A stretch of DNA of 64,000 nucleotides from Scybalousia_A sp963540815 (GTDB taxonomy: Bacteria; Bacteroidota; Bacteroidia; Bacteroidales; P3), in the NCBI GenBank assembly GCA_963540815.1, contig CAUTQY010000008.1, forward strand, positions 1 through 64,000. Reading direction: 5' to 3'. This document shows positions 25,516-34,404 of this stretch, piece by piece. The position numbers and the translations under genes are program-made. A model generated the notes under the pieces. The model was not told the origin of the DNA and ran no database searches. It was given only the letters and a program-made list of their open reading frames with translations. Positions within the stretch are counted from its first letter, which is position 1, and each line of letters opens with the position of its first letter.

Positions 25516-25555
25516 CAAGTATCATTCGACAACAATGTTTATCGGACGATACTTG
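25516..25555 (-). terminator. terminator of the L31 gene
   Basis: Arms CAAGTATC (25516-25523) and GATACTTG (25548-25555), with further partial pairing inside, are followed on the minus strand by a long T run. It lies 35 bases after the L31 stop. Confidence 0.82.
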
Positions 25556-25589
25556 CTTTGCCAAAAAATTGCGGTAAAAACCAAATAAT

Positions 25590-25862
25590 TTATTGTGCTG
25601 AATTATTACCCAGAGGCTTACGGTTTTTATATTTGCTCAAAAACTTATCAACCCTACCAGCAGTATCTACCAACTTAACCTTTCCCGTAAAGAAAGGGTG
25701 AGAAGTATTGGAAATTTCTAATTTGATAAGGGGATAAGTCTCTCCGTCTATCTCTATTGTTTCTCTTGAATTTGCGCAGGAACGTGTCAAAAAAACTTGT
25801 TCGTTTGACATATCTTTGAACGCACACACTCTATAATTCTTCGGATGAATATCTTTCTTCAT
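25590..25862 (-). CDS. rpmE2: 50S ribosomal protein L31 type B
   Basis: A 90-aa L31 of the long type B form: MKKDIHPKNYRVCAFKDMSNEQVFLTRSCANS, then ISNTSHPFFTGKVKLVDTAGRVDKFLSKYKNR. The zinc-binding CxxC pair of type A is absent, as expected for type B. It is monocistronic, with a promoter-like element 116 bases upstream and its own terminator. Confidence 0.97.
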   Translation of the reverse strand: MKKDIHPKNYRVCAFKDMSNEQVFLTRSCANSRETIEIDGETYPLIKLEISNTSHPFFTGKVKLVDTAGRVDKFLSKYKNRKPLGNNSAQ

Positions 25863-25977
25863 TACCTTATATTGTTTTTTTATTTATACTTCTTATACTA
25901 CTACACTACTCAGCAAAGAAAAATGCCCTTATTTCCCATACGAATCAAACAAATCCTTCGCTTTTGCTAAACGAATG

Positions 25978-25985
25978 CAAAGGTA
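25978..25985 (-). promoter_or_regulatory. -7 element before the L31 gene
   Basis: TACCTTTG on the minus strand implies a leader of about 110 bases. No good -33 element is seen. Confidence 0.55.
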
Positions 25986-26025
25986 CTACATTTTTTTATA
26001 CTGAGATTGTTTTGATATACTTTTT

Positions 26026-27954
26026 TTACTTATCTTCTTGACTAACCTGTTTTTCCTCCGATGAATTTTCCGTTTTTTCAGCGTCTTTTTGAGGCTGTTT
26101 ATTTTCTGCGGATTGCTTCAATTTTTCCATAAGTTCCTCTTTCTGTGCTTTCAGTTTCAAAATCTTACGTTCAAATTCCTGTTTAAGCAGGTCTGCATTT
26201 TTACTGTTTGCAAAGAATCCGATATTGTTTTCCACTCTATTTATTTCCTCTTCCAAAGCGTTTATTTTTCTACGAACAGCCACATCCCCTTGTTCTTTCA
26301 ATCTTTCGAACAGATTATTACCATTTCTGCCCTTGGAAGCAATCTCCTCGGCGCTTATTTGCAATTTATCTCTATTGCCGGCAATAATCTCATCCCATTG
26401 TTTTTGCAACTTTTTTCTCTCCTCTCTCGGAACGAACCCAATATCAAACCAACGTTTTTGAAAATCTTTCAGAACCTCTACGTTCTCTTGTTTATCTTCA
26501 ACAAACCGATGATCTTTTAACTCTTCTATAAGGGCTTGTTTTTTTTGCAAATTTTCCTCCACATCTTTGTGTGTTTGCAAATAATTTTCACTCTTTCTCT
26601 TAAAGAATTCGTCACACGCCGCTCTAAACCGTAACCAGACCTTATCACTAAGATTTTTCTTTACACGACCAATATGCTTCCACTCCTCTTGCAATTCTTT
26701 AAGTTCCCTTGTTGCAATCTCAAAATCCTCTCTTTTAGATATTTCTTCTGCCTTAAGACAAAGTTCAACTTTTTTGTTATAGTTTTCTTCCTCCGTCTGT
26801 CTGTTTTGTTCAAACATCTGCTTTCTTTTTTCAAAGAATCCGTCTATCATGCTTTTAAATTGCACCCAAAGAGTTTCATTATCCGACTTTGGCACAGGAC
26901 CTATGGTTTTCCACTTGACAAACAAATCATTTACCTCCGAAGTCGCCTCATTCCACTCTTTCATGGTTTTGAACTCTTTTGAAACCACAAGGGTTATTTG
27001 TTCCTTGAGCGCTATTTTCTTTGCTTTGTTTTCTTCCAATTCTTCGGAACGTTTCAAATAATATTCTCTTCTTCTTTGATTGATGGCATCAGAGGCTCTT
27101 TTAAATCTTTCCCAGACCTCATCATTTTTATCTGAAGGCACAGCGCCTATTTCTTTCCATTGTTTATGATATTCTTGCAATATGGCAAAACTGTTGTTTA
27201 TATCCTCGTCAACCAACAATTCTTCCACTTTTTCACAAAGAATGAGTTTCTTTTCCAAATTCTTTTTCAAGTCCAAATCTCTCAATTCTTTGTTTATTTT
27301 TACTTTCTCGTAGAATTTTTCTATCAAAAAATGATAACTCTCCCAAAGGTTATTAACCTCGTTGTGAGGAACATTGCCTATTTCTTTCCACTTATCTTGA
27401 ATTTTGTTAAACTCATCGTATATTTCTTTAAGTGTTTGTTCACTATCCAACAACTTTTTCAAATCATCCAAGAGATTTTGTTTCTTTTTTAAATTTTCCT
27501 CTTTTTGTTGTTCCTCTTTCTTTTGGTTTTCAGTACGTATTTCCTTATATTTATTGTATAATTCTCTAAATTTCGTATCTGCAACATCCTCTTTAAACTG
27601 TTCCTCCGTCGTTAAACTCCCTTCTTCCTGTTCACTATCCGATACATGTACGATTTTCAAATCCGGTTTTGGCAAATTTTTGAATGTATTTTTCAATAAC
27701 GGCACTTTTGTTCTCAACTCCTCATAATCGTTTCTATCTATGAGATTCTGCAACTCTTCCACCAGCTCCTCTCTTGTTTTAGAGGAGTATTCCTTAATCA
27801 ATTCTTCCATAGATACCTCAACACTGTCTTTCAAAGATTCCTCCTTGTTGTCATCAACAATTTGTTCTTTGACCGGTTGTTCGGTTTGTACCTGAATATT
27901 TTCATTTTCCTCAGGTTGCATTTGCACATTACGTACATCTTGTGTGTTATCCAT
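26026..27954 (-). CDS. DUF349 repeat protein
   Basis: A 642-aa charged, almost wholly helical protein. An acidic, Gln-rich N-terminus (about residues 1-130) is followed by five DUF349 units. Each is marked by a W-K-x-I-G-x-V-P-like core: WKEIGNVP, WKEIGAVP, WKTIGPVP, WKHIGRVK and WFDIGFVP. A coiled-coil (ALEEEINRVENNIGF ... LKAQKEELMEKLKQ) and a polar tail follow. The molecular role of DUF349 proteins is not established. I start at 27954 (MDNTQDV) because the promoter element at 28034-28041 would place the transcription start downstream of an alternative ATG at 28047. Confidence 0.88.
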   Translation of the reverse strand: MDNTQDVRNVQMQPEENENIQVQTEQPVKEQIVDDNKEESLKDSVEVSMEELIKEYSSKTREELVEELQNLIDRNDYEELRTKVPLLKNTFKNLPKPDLKIVHVSDSEQEEGSLTTEEQFKEDVADTKFRELYNKYKEIRTENQKKEEQQKEENLKKKQNLLDDLKKLLDSEQTLKEIYDEFNKIQDKWKEIGNVPHNEVNNLWESYHFLIEKFYEKVKINKELRDLDLKKNLEKKLILCEKVEELLVDEDINNSFAILQEYHKQWKEIGAVPSDKNDEVWERFKRASDAINQRRREYYLKRSEELEENKAKKIALKEQITLVVSKEFKTMKEWNEATSEVNDLFVKWKTIGPVPKSDNETLWVQFKSMIDGFFEKRKQMFEQNRQTEEENYNKKVELCLKAEEISKREDFEIATRELKELQEEWKHIGRVKKNLSDKVWLRFRAACDEFFKRKSENYLQTHKDVEENLQKKQALIEELKDHRFVEDKQENVEVLKDFQKRWFDIGFVPREERKKLQKQWDEIIAGNRDKLQISAEEIASKGRNGNNLFERLKEQGDVAVRRKINALEEEINRVENNIGFFANSKNADLLKQEFERKILKLKAQKEELMEKLKQSAENKQPQKDAEKTENSSEEKQVSQEDK

Positions 27955-28033
27955 AACAAAAAGTTTGTTTATTAAAACATCCCCAAAAGATGCATTGAAT
28001 AAATATTTTACAGTAGTTTCCCTAAAATTTTTG

Positions 28034-28041
28034 CAAACATA
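28034..28041 (-). promoter_or_regulatory. -7 element before the DUF349 gene
   Basis: TATGTTTG on the minus strand, 80 bases before the ATG at 27954. It decides the start choice for that gene. Confidence 0.6.
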
Positions 28042-28136
28042 TAACATTTTTTTATTTCAACAATATTTTTTCATTTTTTTTGTTATAAAAACACAAATAA
28101 TATATGGAAAGATATTTATTTACTCAAAAGTGAGTA

Positions 28137-28167
28137 TTGTGACGTAGATAAATTCATAGTAATTTTG
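28137..28167 (+). promoter_or_regulatory. promoter of feoAB
   Basis: TTG at 28137-28139, a 20-base spacer and TAATTTTG at 28160-28167 lie 26 bases before the ATG at 28194. Confidence 0.65.
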
Positions 28168-28193
28168 CAAGCTACAAATCTTGGTAATCCGTA

Positions 28194-30590
28194 ATGTTAT
28201 TATCCGAACTTAAAATAGGAGAAAAAGCCATTGTATTAAAGGTAAGAGGCTATGGTGCTTTTAGAAAGAGAATCATGGAGATGGGCTTTATCAATGGTAT
28301 CGAAGTGGAGGCCGTCCTAAACGCTCCTTTGAAAGACCCTATTAAGTATAGGATAATGGATTTTGATGTCTCTCTCAGAAGGAAAGATGCAGAGAACATT
28401 GAAATTATTTCAATAGAGGAGGCAAAGCAAGAAATACGTAATCTTGCAAACGGAGAGAGTACGCCACCTTTTGTGACGGTAAACGATAACGAAACAGAGA
28501 ACATAAAATACATAGTAGAAAAAAAATCCAAGGTTATAAGTGTGGCATTGGTAGGAAATCCCAATTGCGGTAAAACTTCCATTTTCAATATTGCAGCCAA
28601 TGCGCACGAGAGGGTTGGTAATTATAGCGGGGTAACCGTAGATGAAAAACAGGGTAAGTTTGAATACAAAGGTTATACCTTCATTCTTACAGACCTGCCG
28701 GGTACGTATTCCCTAAGTGCCTATTCTCCTGAGGAACTTTATGTAAGACAACATATAGTACAAAAAAAACCGGATATTATCCTTAACGTTTTAGACTCCT
28801 CTAACTTGGAACGCAATCTTTATCTTACGACACAGCTCATAGATATGGATTTGCGTCTGGTTATAGGATTGAACATGTTTGACGAATTACAACAAAGAGG
28901 AGACACGTTAGACTATATTCAATTAAGCAAACTTATCGGTTGTCCGTGTATGCCGACAACGGCGAGAACAGGTAAGGGAATAACCGAACTATTCTCAAAA
29001 ATCATAGAAGTTTATGAAGGCAAGGATACCGTTACTCATCATATACATGTAAACCACGGAAAGGAAATAGAAAAAGGAATTAAACTTCTCAGAGACTCTA
29101 TAAAAAAATACCACCCTACCGATGAAATGTCCTCTCGTTTTTTGGCTATAAAGCTTTTGGAAAACGACTCTCAAATAAAACAAAAAATACAAGAGTTTGA
29201 CGAAGAAAAGGAGATTCTAAATCTTAGAGATAAAATAAGCGAAAATTTTCAAAAGGAATTTAAGACGGATTTGGAAGAAGCCATAACCGATGCAAAATAT
29301 GGTTTTATTAGAGGAATATTAAAGGAAGTCTACAAAAAATCAAAGGAAAAAAATATAAACAAAATAACCGAACAGATAGACTCTGTGGTTACAAATAAGT
29401 TTTTGGGGTTTCCTCTGTTTATTTTGTTTATGTTTGTTACCTTTTTCTGTACTTTCTTTCTTGGACAGTACCCTATGGATTGGATAGATAATTTATTTGC
29501 TTTGATAGGAGAAAAGGTAAGTACTTACATGGCAGACGGTCCGTTCAAAGATATGTTGGTTGATGGTATAATAGGGGGAGTTGGTAGCGTTATTGTATTT
29601 TTACCTAATATTCTAATTCTTTATCTTTTCATTTCTTTTATGGAGGATAGTGGCTATATGGCTCGTGCGGCGTTCATTATGGACAAATTAATGCACAAAA
29701 TGGGGTTGCACGGCAAAAGTTTTATACCTATGATTATGGGATTTGGTTGTAATGTACCCGCCATAATGGCTACTCGCACCATAGAAGACAAAAAATCCCG
29801 TATGATAACAATGCTTATCATTCCTCTTATGTCTTGTTCCGCAAGAGTTCCCATATACCTTATACTAATAGGAGCATTTTTTCCTTCACACGCGGCAATA
29901 ATTTTGTTGTTGCTTTATCTTCTCGGTATGTCACTGGCAGTTTTAATGGCAAACATATTCAGTAAGTTTGTTGTAAAGGGGGAAAGCACTCCTTTCGTTA
30001 TGGAGTTGCCTCCTTATAGAATGCCGACTTCAAAGGCTATGCTAAGACATACATGGGAAAAAGGCAAACAATATTTAAAGAAAATGGGAACCGTAATTCT
30101 TTTTGCCTCCATACTTGTTTGGGCATTGGGATATTACCCGAACCACAACAAGTATAACAACCCAAATCAACAGATGGAAAACTCTTATCTCGGTAAGATA
30201 GGAAAAACAATAGAACCCGTTATGCAGCCTTGCGGTTTTGAGTGGAAACAGAGCGTAGCCCTGCTTAGCGGTGCCTTTGCCAAAGAGGTAGTGGCCTCCA
30301 CTATGGGGGTTCTCTATTCTTCGTCGGAAGAAAGTATAAAAATATCCGAAAGTGAAGGAGAGGATACCGAACTGAGGATTTCAAAACTTATTCACAACAA
30401 TATGACTCCTCTTTCTGCTTTTTCAATGTTGATATTTGTACTTTTGTATATGCCATGTCTTTCTGCCATAGCGGCAATTAAAGGAGAAAGCGGAAAATGG
30501 AAGTGGGCTTTATTCACCGCTTTCTATACAATATGTTTGGCTTGGATTTGTTCTGCATTGGTTTATCAAATAGGAGGTTTGATTTTATGA
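28194..30590 (+). CDS. feoB: ferrous iron transporter, FeoA-FeoB fusion
   Basis: A 798-aa fusion for Fe(II) uptake across the inner membrane. Residues 1-75 are a FeoA (SH3-like) domain, MLLSELKIGEKAIVLKVRGYGAFRKRIMEMGF. The G domain follows, with G1 GNPNCGKTS at 121-129, the switch segment NYSGVTVDEKQG, and G3 LTDLPGTYSLSAYSPEE. It ends with the membrane domain, with GFGCNVPAIMATRTIEDKKSRMITMLIIPLMSCSARVPIY and the second gate region GAFAKEVVASTMGVLY. The G4 motif reads GLNMFDE instead of NxxD-like NMIDE. The fusion is known in Porphyromonas and Bacteroides. A Cys-rich companion gene overlaps its stop. Confidence 0.96.
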   Translation: MLLSELKIGEKAIVLKVRGYGAFRKRIMEMGFINGIEVEAVLNAPLKDPIKYRIMDFDVSLRRKDAENIEIISIEEAKQEIRNLANGESTPPFVTVNDNETENIKYIVEKKSKVISVALVGNPNCGKTSIFNIAANAHERVGNYSGVTVDEKQGKFEYKGYTFILTDLPGTYSLSAYSPEELYVRQHIVQKKPDIILNVLDSSNLERNLYLTTQLIDMDLRLVIGLNMFDELQQRGDTLDYIQLSKLIGCPCMPTTARTGKGITELFSKIIEVYEGKDTVTHHIHVNHGKEIEKGIKLLRDSIKKYHPTDEMSSRFLAIKLLENDSQIKQKIQEFDEEKEILNLRDKISENFQKEFKTDLEEAITDAKYGFIRGILKEVYKKSKEKNINKITEQIDSVVTNKFLGFPLFILFMFVTFFCTFFLGQYPMDWIDNLFALIGEKVSTYMADGPFKDMLVDGIIGGVGSVIVFLPNILILYLFISFMEDSGYMARAAFIMDKLMHKMGLHGKSFIPMIMGFGCNVPAIMATRTIEDKKSRMITMLIIPLMSCSARVPIYLILIGAFFPSHAAIILLLLYLLGMSLAVLMANIFSKFVVKGESTPFVMELPPYRMPTSKAMLRHTWEKGKQYLKKMGTVILFASILVWALGYYPNHNKYNNPNQQMENSYLGKIGKTIEPVMQPCGFEWKQSVALLSGAFAKEVVASTMGVLYSSSEESIKISESEGEDTELRISKLIHNNMTPLSAFSMLIFVLLYMPCLSAIAAIKGESGKWKWALFTAFYTICLAWICSALVYQIGGLIL

Positions 30591-30724
30591 TACAGAATAT
30601 TTTGGTAATACTGACAATAATAGTTGTAGGATTTGTTTCCTTAAAAAAGGTTTTTCGTACATTGAAAACAAAAGACTCATCTTGCACAAACAAAAAATGT
30701 AAATCTTGTCCGAATTGCCATTGA
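30587..30724 (+). CDS. FeoB-associated Cys-rich membrane protein
   Basis: A 45-aa protein beginning with a single membrane span (MIQNILVILTIIVVGFVSL). It ends in a short Lys/Cys tail with five cysteines and a final His (SSCTNKKCKSCPNCH). The ATG overlaps the feoB stop (ATGA), with AGGAGG at 30572-30577. This matches the small Cys-rich proteins found after feoB in many anaerobes, thought to bind iron or assist FeoB. The function is inferred from position and composition. Confidence 0.85.
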   Translation: MIQNILVILTIIVVGFVSLKKVFRTLKTKDSSCTNKKCKSCPNCH

Positions 30725-30788
30725 TAAAAATGATATTAAGAAAAACAGGCTATGCCTGAGTTATTATAATTGTTCCTTAAATACTTTG

Positions 30789-30827
30789 AAGTAGGCTTGT
30801 CGCGAAGACAATCACCTACTTTTTTTA
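30789..30827 (+). terminator. terminator of feoAB
   Basis: Outer arms AAGTAGG and CCTACTT enclose an inner hairpin TTGTC-GCGAA-GACAA, followed by a T run. It lies about 65 bases after the small gene. Confidence 0.85.
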
Positions 30828-30944
30828 TTGTCGTATAAAATAATATTATAAAAAGCAAATATTTTTTTGAATTATTTAATCACCTTTAGAATATTTTTTT
30901 ACATTTGCAAAATACAAAATAACATTGATCAAAAAGGAGGATGT

Positions 30945-31531
30945 ATGCGAAAAAAATTACTACTTTTAGTTTGTATAATATCATTTCTACAAACTAACCC
31001 TTTTGCCCAAGTGCAAAATAGTTCGGAAAAAAGAATAAACATGTGGATAGCACCGCAAGTTCACACCATTAAAACCGAGACATTTAAGGATATTGGAGTC
31101 GTAACGTTGTTAGAGATACCACAGGTAATTCTGTTTGTATGTTGAATGGTGGTAACGTTTTTGAGATAGATGCTATCTATACATTAAAACCTTTTAATTT
31201 GTCTCTATATAATACTATTATTACGACCCCTTCAAACAGTATGGGGCTATTCGATAATCTTAATAGTATAACACTGTATGGACAAGAAAATGAATATTAC
31301 AGAGTAGCCGGAGAGGACAACAATACACTTCTTTGCTATTGGTTTGACAAATATAATAACAATAACAACGGAGGTTTATGCTATAAAATATATAATACTC
31401 CCGTTTCTACAGAAAAAACCCTCTTTATGAATATTTTTAATTATACATACTTTACTAGTTGTAGCAGTTCTTTTGATGCTATAGCTTTTGATACATATAG
31501 TTTATCATTAATTAACCTTTGTTCCGATTAA
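30945..31531 (+). pseudogene. frameshifted small secreted protein (pair member A)
   Basis: AGGAGG precedes an ATG encoding a signal peptide (MRKKLLLLVCIISFLQTNPFAQ). The frame stops at 31145, but from about 31106 a second frame stays open to 31531 with continuous sense (VRDTTGNSVCMLNGGNVFEIDAIY onward, later CYWFDKYNNNNNGG). One extra or two missing bases near 31105-31111 (GTTGTTA) would explain it. Restored, it is a secreted protein of about 195 aa without a sorting domain, next to a T9SS protein at 31548. It is similar to the 5' part of the broken gene at 11576-12509. An assembly error is possible. Confidence 0.75.
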
Positions 31532-31547
31532 AAAACAATATAGTATT

Positions 31548-32567
31548 ATGAAAAAATTAATATTTTTTATTATTCAGGTATTTGTCTTTATATCTGTCAG
31601 TGCGCAGTGTGTTCATTGGAACCATTGCAATGAGGATACTCTTAATATGAGAAAATACAATAATTATCTTCTACCTCATAGTACATGCGGGGAGGTTAAT
31701 CTTGATATACTAACCCCCACAAATAGATTGCAAGACTTATATGACAGCGGAGTATATTATTCCGGAACTTTCATATATTATGGTAACTATAATGTCCCCA
31801 ATGTCTGCTTTGATTATGCTCAACCATATAATGTAAAAAGGGATACCATCCCAATTGTGGGACTATCCGGATATATAAAAATAACATCCTACGATGCTAT
31901 GCAATCATACTTGATAGATAATTTTAATTATTATTTTGAGTTGAGAGATGAAAGTTTAAACAATATATTGTGGCAAGTTAGTATTAAAGATACTTTTATT
32001 AATAACTGCGGATATGCAACACTTAGATATACGGAAGCACTTTTTGATACTGTTATAAAAGTTCACGGAAAATTTTATGTTGTCTATCATACGCCGGACA
32101 CGACACCTCAGCTTACTTTCCCTATAGATAATATGTATAATATAAACACTGTTATTTATGCGACAGATAACATTTGTCCCGAAGATGAAGACTATCCACT
32201 TTTGAGAAACAACAGCGGAGATTGGATACCTTTGGATGTAGGTAATCCTGTAAACCCCAGACCTATGACAATGCTTTACCTTTTTCCTATCTATCAAGAA
32301 ACCGAGCAATCGGAATTAAAGGAAATAGAGGACAACTCCGATATTATTCAAGTTTTTCCTACTCCTACAACGGACATGTTAAATATCAATTCCGGTTACA
32401 AAATTCGCAATTTGGAATTGTATGACCAACAAGGAAAACTTCTGCAAGAAAAACAGCCGGATGCTTATAATTGTAGAATATCTTTAAGTGATTTTTCAAA
32501 AGGAGTTTATTTTATTAAAGTAATTACTTCCAAAGGGCAAGCAATTAAGAAAATTATAAAAGAGTAA
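31548..32567 (+). CDS. secreted protein with type IX sorting domain (pair member B)
   Basis: A 339-aa protein: signal peptide (MKKLIFFIIQVFVFISVSAQ), a Cys-containing N-terminal region (CVHWNHCNEDT), a beta-rich middle, and a Por sorting domain of about 75 residues (IIQVFPTPTTDMLNINSGYKIRNLELYDQQGKLLQ ... GVYFIKVITSKGQAIKKIIKE). It would be exported by the type IX system to the cell surface. The middle matches the 3' part of the broken gene at 11576-12509, so the two loci are paralogous. No enzyme motif is visible. It lies 16 bases after the frameshifted pair member A. Confidence 0.85.
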   Translation: MKKLIFFIIQVFVFISVSAQCVHWNHCNEDTLNMRKYNNYLLPHSTCGEVNLDILTPTNRLQDLYDSGVYYSGTFIYYGNYNVPNVCFDYAQPYNVKRDTIPIVGLSGYIKITSYDAMQSYLIDNFNYYFELRDESLNNILWQVSIKDTFINNCGYATLRYTEALFDTVIKVHGKFYVVYHTPDTTPQLTFPIDNMYNINTVIYATDNICPEDEDYPLLRNNSGDWIPLDVGNPVNPRPMTMLYLFPIYQETEQSELKEIEDNSDIIQVFPTPTTDMLNINSGYKIRNLELYDQQGKLLQEKQPDAYNCRISLSDFSKGVYFIKVITSKGQAIKKIIKE

Positions 32568-32585
32568 TAAAAATCTTATACACAA

Positions 32586-32624
32586 AAAAGAGTATAAAAC
32601 CATTTCAAAGTTTTATACTCTTTT
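32586..32624. terminator. bidirectional terminator
   Basis: Perfect 15-base arms AAAAGAGTATAAAAC (32586-32600) and GTTTTATACTCTTTT (32610-32624) lie between convergent genes ending at 32567 and 32646. Confidence 0.92.
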
Positions 32625-32645
32625 GCTTTATAAATAACTTTTCGT

Positions 32646-34373
32646 TTATTCTGTCAATGATAAATAATCTTCCAAATCCTTTGGCTCAAAATTTCGTATA
32701 AACGTTGCTCTTTCGGATACTTTCTCTTGTGCCATCTTGGTCATCAAACGAGCCGAAGCCAAAAATTGTTCATCAATATCGGCATCCAAAATAAGCAAAT
32801 GTGCCATGATTATATAACCTGCAATTTCTACCAAGCGTCTAGAATTAAATTCATACGCCTCACTTGAAGTTCCAAAACTATTTACCTTTTCTACGCATTT
32901 TTCAAAATCTTCTCTTAGAGGTAACAAGATATTTCTTAACTCTTGCAAGTTTTCTTTGTTTGCTCCGATTAACTCTCTCTGTTCGTATTCTTTTATTCTA
33001 TTAAGATACCCGCCGGAAACGACATTACGTATTGCGGCAACAACTTGAAGTTGAGAAGTACCTTCGTAAATAGTAAGTATTCTAGCGTCTCTGTACATAC
33101 GCTCACAAGGATAATCTTTCATAAACCCGCTACCTCCGTATACTTGTATACAATCGTAGGTATTTTGGTTGGCATATTCCGAAGAGAATAATTTTAACAA
33201 AGGAGTGAACATATCAGCCAAACGCGTGTATGTTTTCAAGGTTTGTCTCTCTTCATTTTCAAGTTTTCTTTCTTTTGATATAGCCTCATAAATTTTGTAC
33301 ATATCAACACAACGTGCCGTTTCATACAACAAGGCACGAGTAGCGTCCGTTTTAGCCCTCATTTTTGCCAGCATCTCTCTAACTTGCTGAAATTTTATAA
33401 TAGATTTGCCAAACTGCTCTCTCTCATTGGCATACTGTAAAGCCTCTCTGTAAGCAGCCTCACTCAAACCCACACTCTGCGCACCTACTCCAAGACGTGC
33501 TCCATTCATAAGAGACATAACGTATTTGATAAGTCCGAGTTTTCTTTCACCCACCAATTGTGCCGGAGCGTTATTAAAAACTAACTCTCCCGTTGGCGAG
33601 CCGTGAATACCAAGTTTGTTTTCCGTTCTTCTTATTGTTACCCCTCCGTCTCTTCTATCATAGACAAAGTAAGAAAGCCCCCTTCCGTCCGTTGTACCTT
33701 CTTCGGAACGAGCAAGTACAAGCTTTATATCCGCATCACCGTTGGTAATAAAACGTTTTACCCCATTTAATCTCCAACAATTATTTTTTTCGTCAAAAGT
33801 AGCCTTCAAACGAACACTTTGCAAATCGGAGCCTGCGTCCGGTTCCGTCAAATCCATAGAGCAGGTATATCCCTGATTTATCATAGGGAGATATTTATTT
33901 TTTATTTCCTCATTAGCAAATTCGTATATTGTTTCGGCACAATCCTGCAATCCCCAAATGTTTGCAAAACCGCAATCTCCGCGAGAAACTATTTCTGCCG
34001 CCATTACGTATGGCACATAAGAAAAATTCAATCCTCCGTATTGTCTTGGCAAAGACAAGCCATAAACTCCTGCCTCCGTTAAAACCTTGTGGTTTTCTTT
34101 TGTTCCATCGGCATATATTATTGCATTATCTCCTATTCTCACACCTTGATTATCTACATCCTCGGCATTATTGGCAAGTACTTCTCCCGTTATTTCTCCA
34201 ATAAGCGAAAGCACTCTTTTATAGGAATCCATAGTATCTTCAAAATCCTTCGGAGCATAATCGTATTTGCCATAGTCCGCATAGTCTCTCTCCTTTAATC
34301 TTATGATTTGTTTCATCATAGGATTATTTAATTGAAACTGCAAACCCTTATTATCTTCAAAAAAATTAGCCAT
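32646..34373 (-). CDS. acyl-CoA dehydrogenase
   Basis: A 575-aa FAD enzyme of the acyl-CoA dehydrogenase family with the usual three-domain core (about residues 55-450) and a C-terminal helical extension of about 120 residues. Marks are TEPDAGSDLQSVRLKA, NGVKRFITNGDAD, REQFGKSIIKFQQVREMLAKM, CIQVYGGSGFMKDYPCERMYRDARI and the catalytic-Glu segment LTIYEGTSQLQ. It oxidises a short- or medium-chain acyl-CoA and passes electrons to EtfAB, encoded just upstream in the same run (gap 31 bases). The acyl chain is unknown. The length and extension fit the Bacteroidales group paired with EtfAB. Confidence 0.93.
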   Translation of the reverse strand: MANFFEDNKGLQFQLNNPMMKQIIRLKERDYADYGKYDYAPKDFEDTMDSYKRVLSLIGEITGEVLANNAEDVDNQGVRIGDNAIIYADGTKENHKVLTEAGVYGLSLPRQYGGLNFSYVPYVMAAEIVSRGDCGFANIWGLQDCAETIYEFANEEIKNKYLPMINQGYTCSMDLTEPDAGSDLQSVRLKATFDEKNNCWRLNGVKRFITNGDADIKLVLARSEEGTTDGRGLSYFVYDRRDGGVTIRRTENKLGIHGSPTGELVFNNAPAQLVGERKLGLIKYVMSLMNGARLGVGAQSVGLSEAAYREALQYANEREQFGKSIIKFQQVREMLAKMRAKTDATRALLYETARCVDMYKIYEAISKERKLENEERQTLKTYTRLADMFTPLLKLFSSEYANQNTYDCIQVYGGSGFMKDYPCERMYRDARILTIYEGTSQLQVVAAIRNVVSGGYLNRIKEYEQRELIGANKENLQELRNILLPLREDFEKCVEKVNSFGTSSEAYEFNSRRLVEIAGYIIMAHLLILDADIDEQFLASARLMTKMAQEKVSERATFIRNFEPKDLEDYLSLTE

Positions 34374-34404
34374 TATGTTTTATAATTTATATTCCTAAAA
34401 AAAA

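Noticed and set aside
28250..28600. Antisense open frames of 65-116 codons inside feoAB
   Set aside because: These are shadows of a strongly conserved gene on the plus strand.
30735..30760. Hairpin CAGGC-TAT-GCCTG after the Cys-rich gene as the terminator
   Set aside because: It has no T run. The stronger stem with a T run at 30789-30827 is the likely terminator.
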